NCBI GenBank assembly: GCA_027065835.1
Contig: JAMONK010000245.1
Span: 1-5,215, forward strand
DNA from: Thermococcus sp.
GTDB taxonomy: Archaea > Methanobacteriota_B > Thermococci > Thermococcales > Thermococcaceae
Direction of reading: 5' to 3'
DNA length: 5,215 nucleotides
The notes under the pieces are model-generated. The model made no database searches. It worked only from the letters and a program-made list of their open reading frames with translations, and was not told the origin of the DNA. Within the stretch, counting starts at the first letter, position 1. Every line of letters begins with the position of its first letter. Below are positions 5,076-5,215 of the stretch, in pieces. Position numbers and translations under genes: made by a program.

Positions 5076-5107
5076 TGGACTCACCGATAGTCAAAAAGAA
5101 GAAGGAA

Positions 5108-5125
5108 CCTTAAATTTAACGCCCA
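5108..5125 (-). promoter_or_regulatory. tbp promoter with palindromic TATA box
   Basis: On the minus strand GGGCGTTAAATTTAAGG contains the perfect palindrome TTAAATTTAA (5110-5119), a good TATA box, with GGGCG as possible BRE. The transcript start would be near 5089, about 14 bases before ATG 5075, leaving just room for the GGTGA ribosome binding site. Confidence 0.6.
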
Positions 5126-5129
5126 AAGA

Positions 5130-5138
5130 ATAAAAAGG
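5130..5138 (-). terminator. T-tract terminator of the right-edge gene
   Basis: The minus strand reads CCTTTTTATTC (complement of 5129-5138) about 10 bases after the TGA of the right-edge gene. It lies directly upstream of the tbp promoter. Confidence 0.5.
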
Positions 5139-5147
5139 AAGAAATCT

Positions 5148-5215
5148 TCACTTCTCCGGCTTCGGGAGGGTGACCTCGACGCCGAGGACCTTCCACATGG
5201 CCTTGATCTGCTCGC
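5148..5215 (-). CDS. C-terminal end of an unrecognised protein
   Basis: The last 21 codons of a gene whose start lies beyond the right edge. The end reads EQIKAMWKVLGVEV, then TLPKPEK and TGA (5150-5148). It is GC-rich like the mrp gene and unlike the TBP gene beside it, and a T-tract follows the stop. The coding call rests on the clean frame, biased codons and terminator. The fragment is too short to name a family. Confidence 0.6.
   Translation of the reverse strand, partial: EQIKAMWKVLGVEVTLPKPEK

Noticed and set aside
5082..5084. GTG 5084 as the TBP start
   Set aside because: It is part of the GGTGAG ribosome binding site for ATG 5075, which gives the expected TBP N-terminus.

Overview
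The window looks like a stretch of a Thermococcales chromosome (Thermococcus or a close relative). The reasons are archaeal-only genes (transcription factor E, a DUF2110 protein, a TATA-binding protein), TATA/BRE-type promoters 25-30 bases before the inferred transcript starts, strong GGAGGT-like ribosome binding sites, poly-T stretches after stop codons as terminators, very short intergenic spaces, and proteins rich in Lys, Glu and Arg. Most of the window is moderately GC-rich; the exception is the TBP gene near the right end, which is clearly AT-rich.

Left part, + strand: the last 65 codons of a PfkB-family kinase and its T-tract terminator; an intergenic stretch with a GC-rich hairpin and a promoter; a 94-residue protein of unknown function with a TTG start; then a terminator and a strong TATA promoter driving tfe, followed 29 bases later by a DUF2110 gene. 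tfe and the DUF2110 gene probably form one operon. The tfe start is best placed at GTG 784 (177 residues), after a perfect GGAGGT. That leaves a leader of about 60 bases, in which a 7-bp stem could cover the ribosome binding site.

Middle, - strand: a 454-residue polytopic membrane protein with a signal peptide and an extracytoplasmic domain. Its end overlaps the end of the DUF2110 gene by 11 bases. Its promoter region carries a TATCCC-N5-GGGATA inverted repeat resembling the Thermococcales glycolytic motif, and a longer imperfect inverted repeat lies upstream. Next comes an Mrp/NBP35-type P-loop ATPase for Fe-S cluster handling. Its likely start is ATG 4439, because the longer reading frame runs back through its own promoter.

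Right end, - strand: an intact, AT-rich, divergent TATA-binding protein gene with its own promoter and terminator, and then the last 21 codons of an unrecognised gene. TFE and TBP act in the same step, RNA polymerase recruitment and promoter opening, so two basal transcription factors lie within 5 kb. The composition and sequence of this TBP suggest an acquired or second copy rather than the usual Thermococcus TBP. This is the most interesting item in the window, but showing that it is a second copy needs the rest of the genome.
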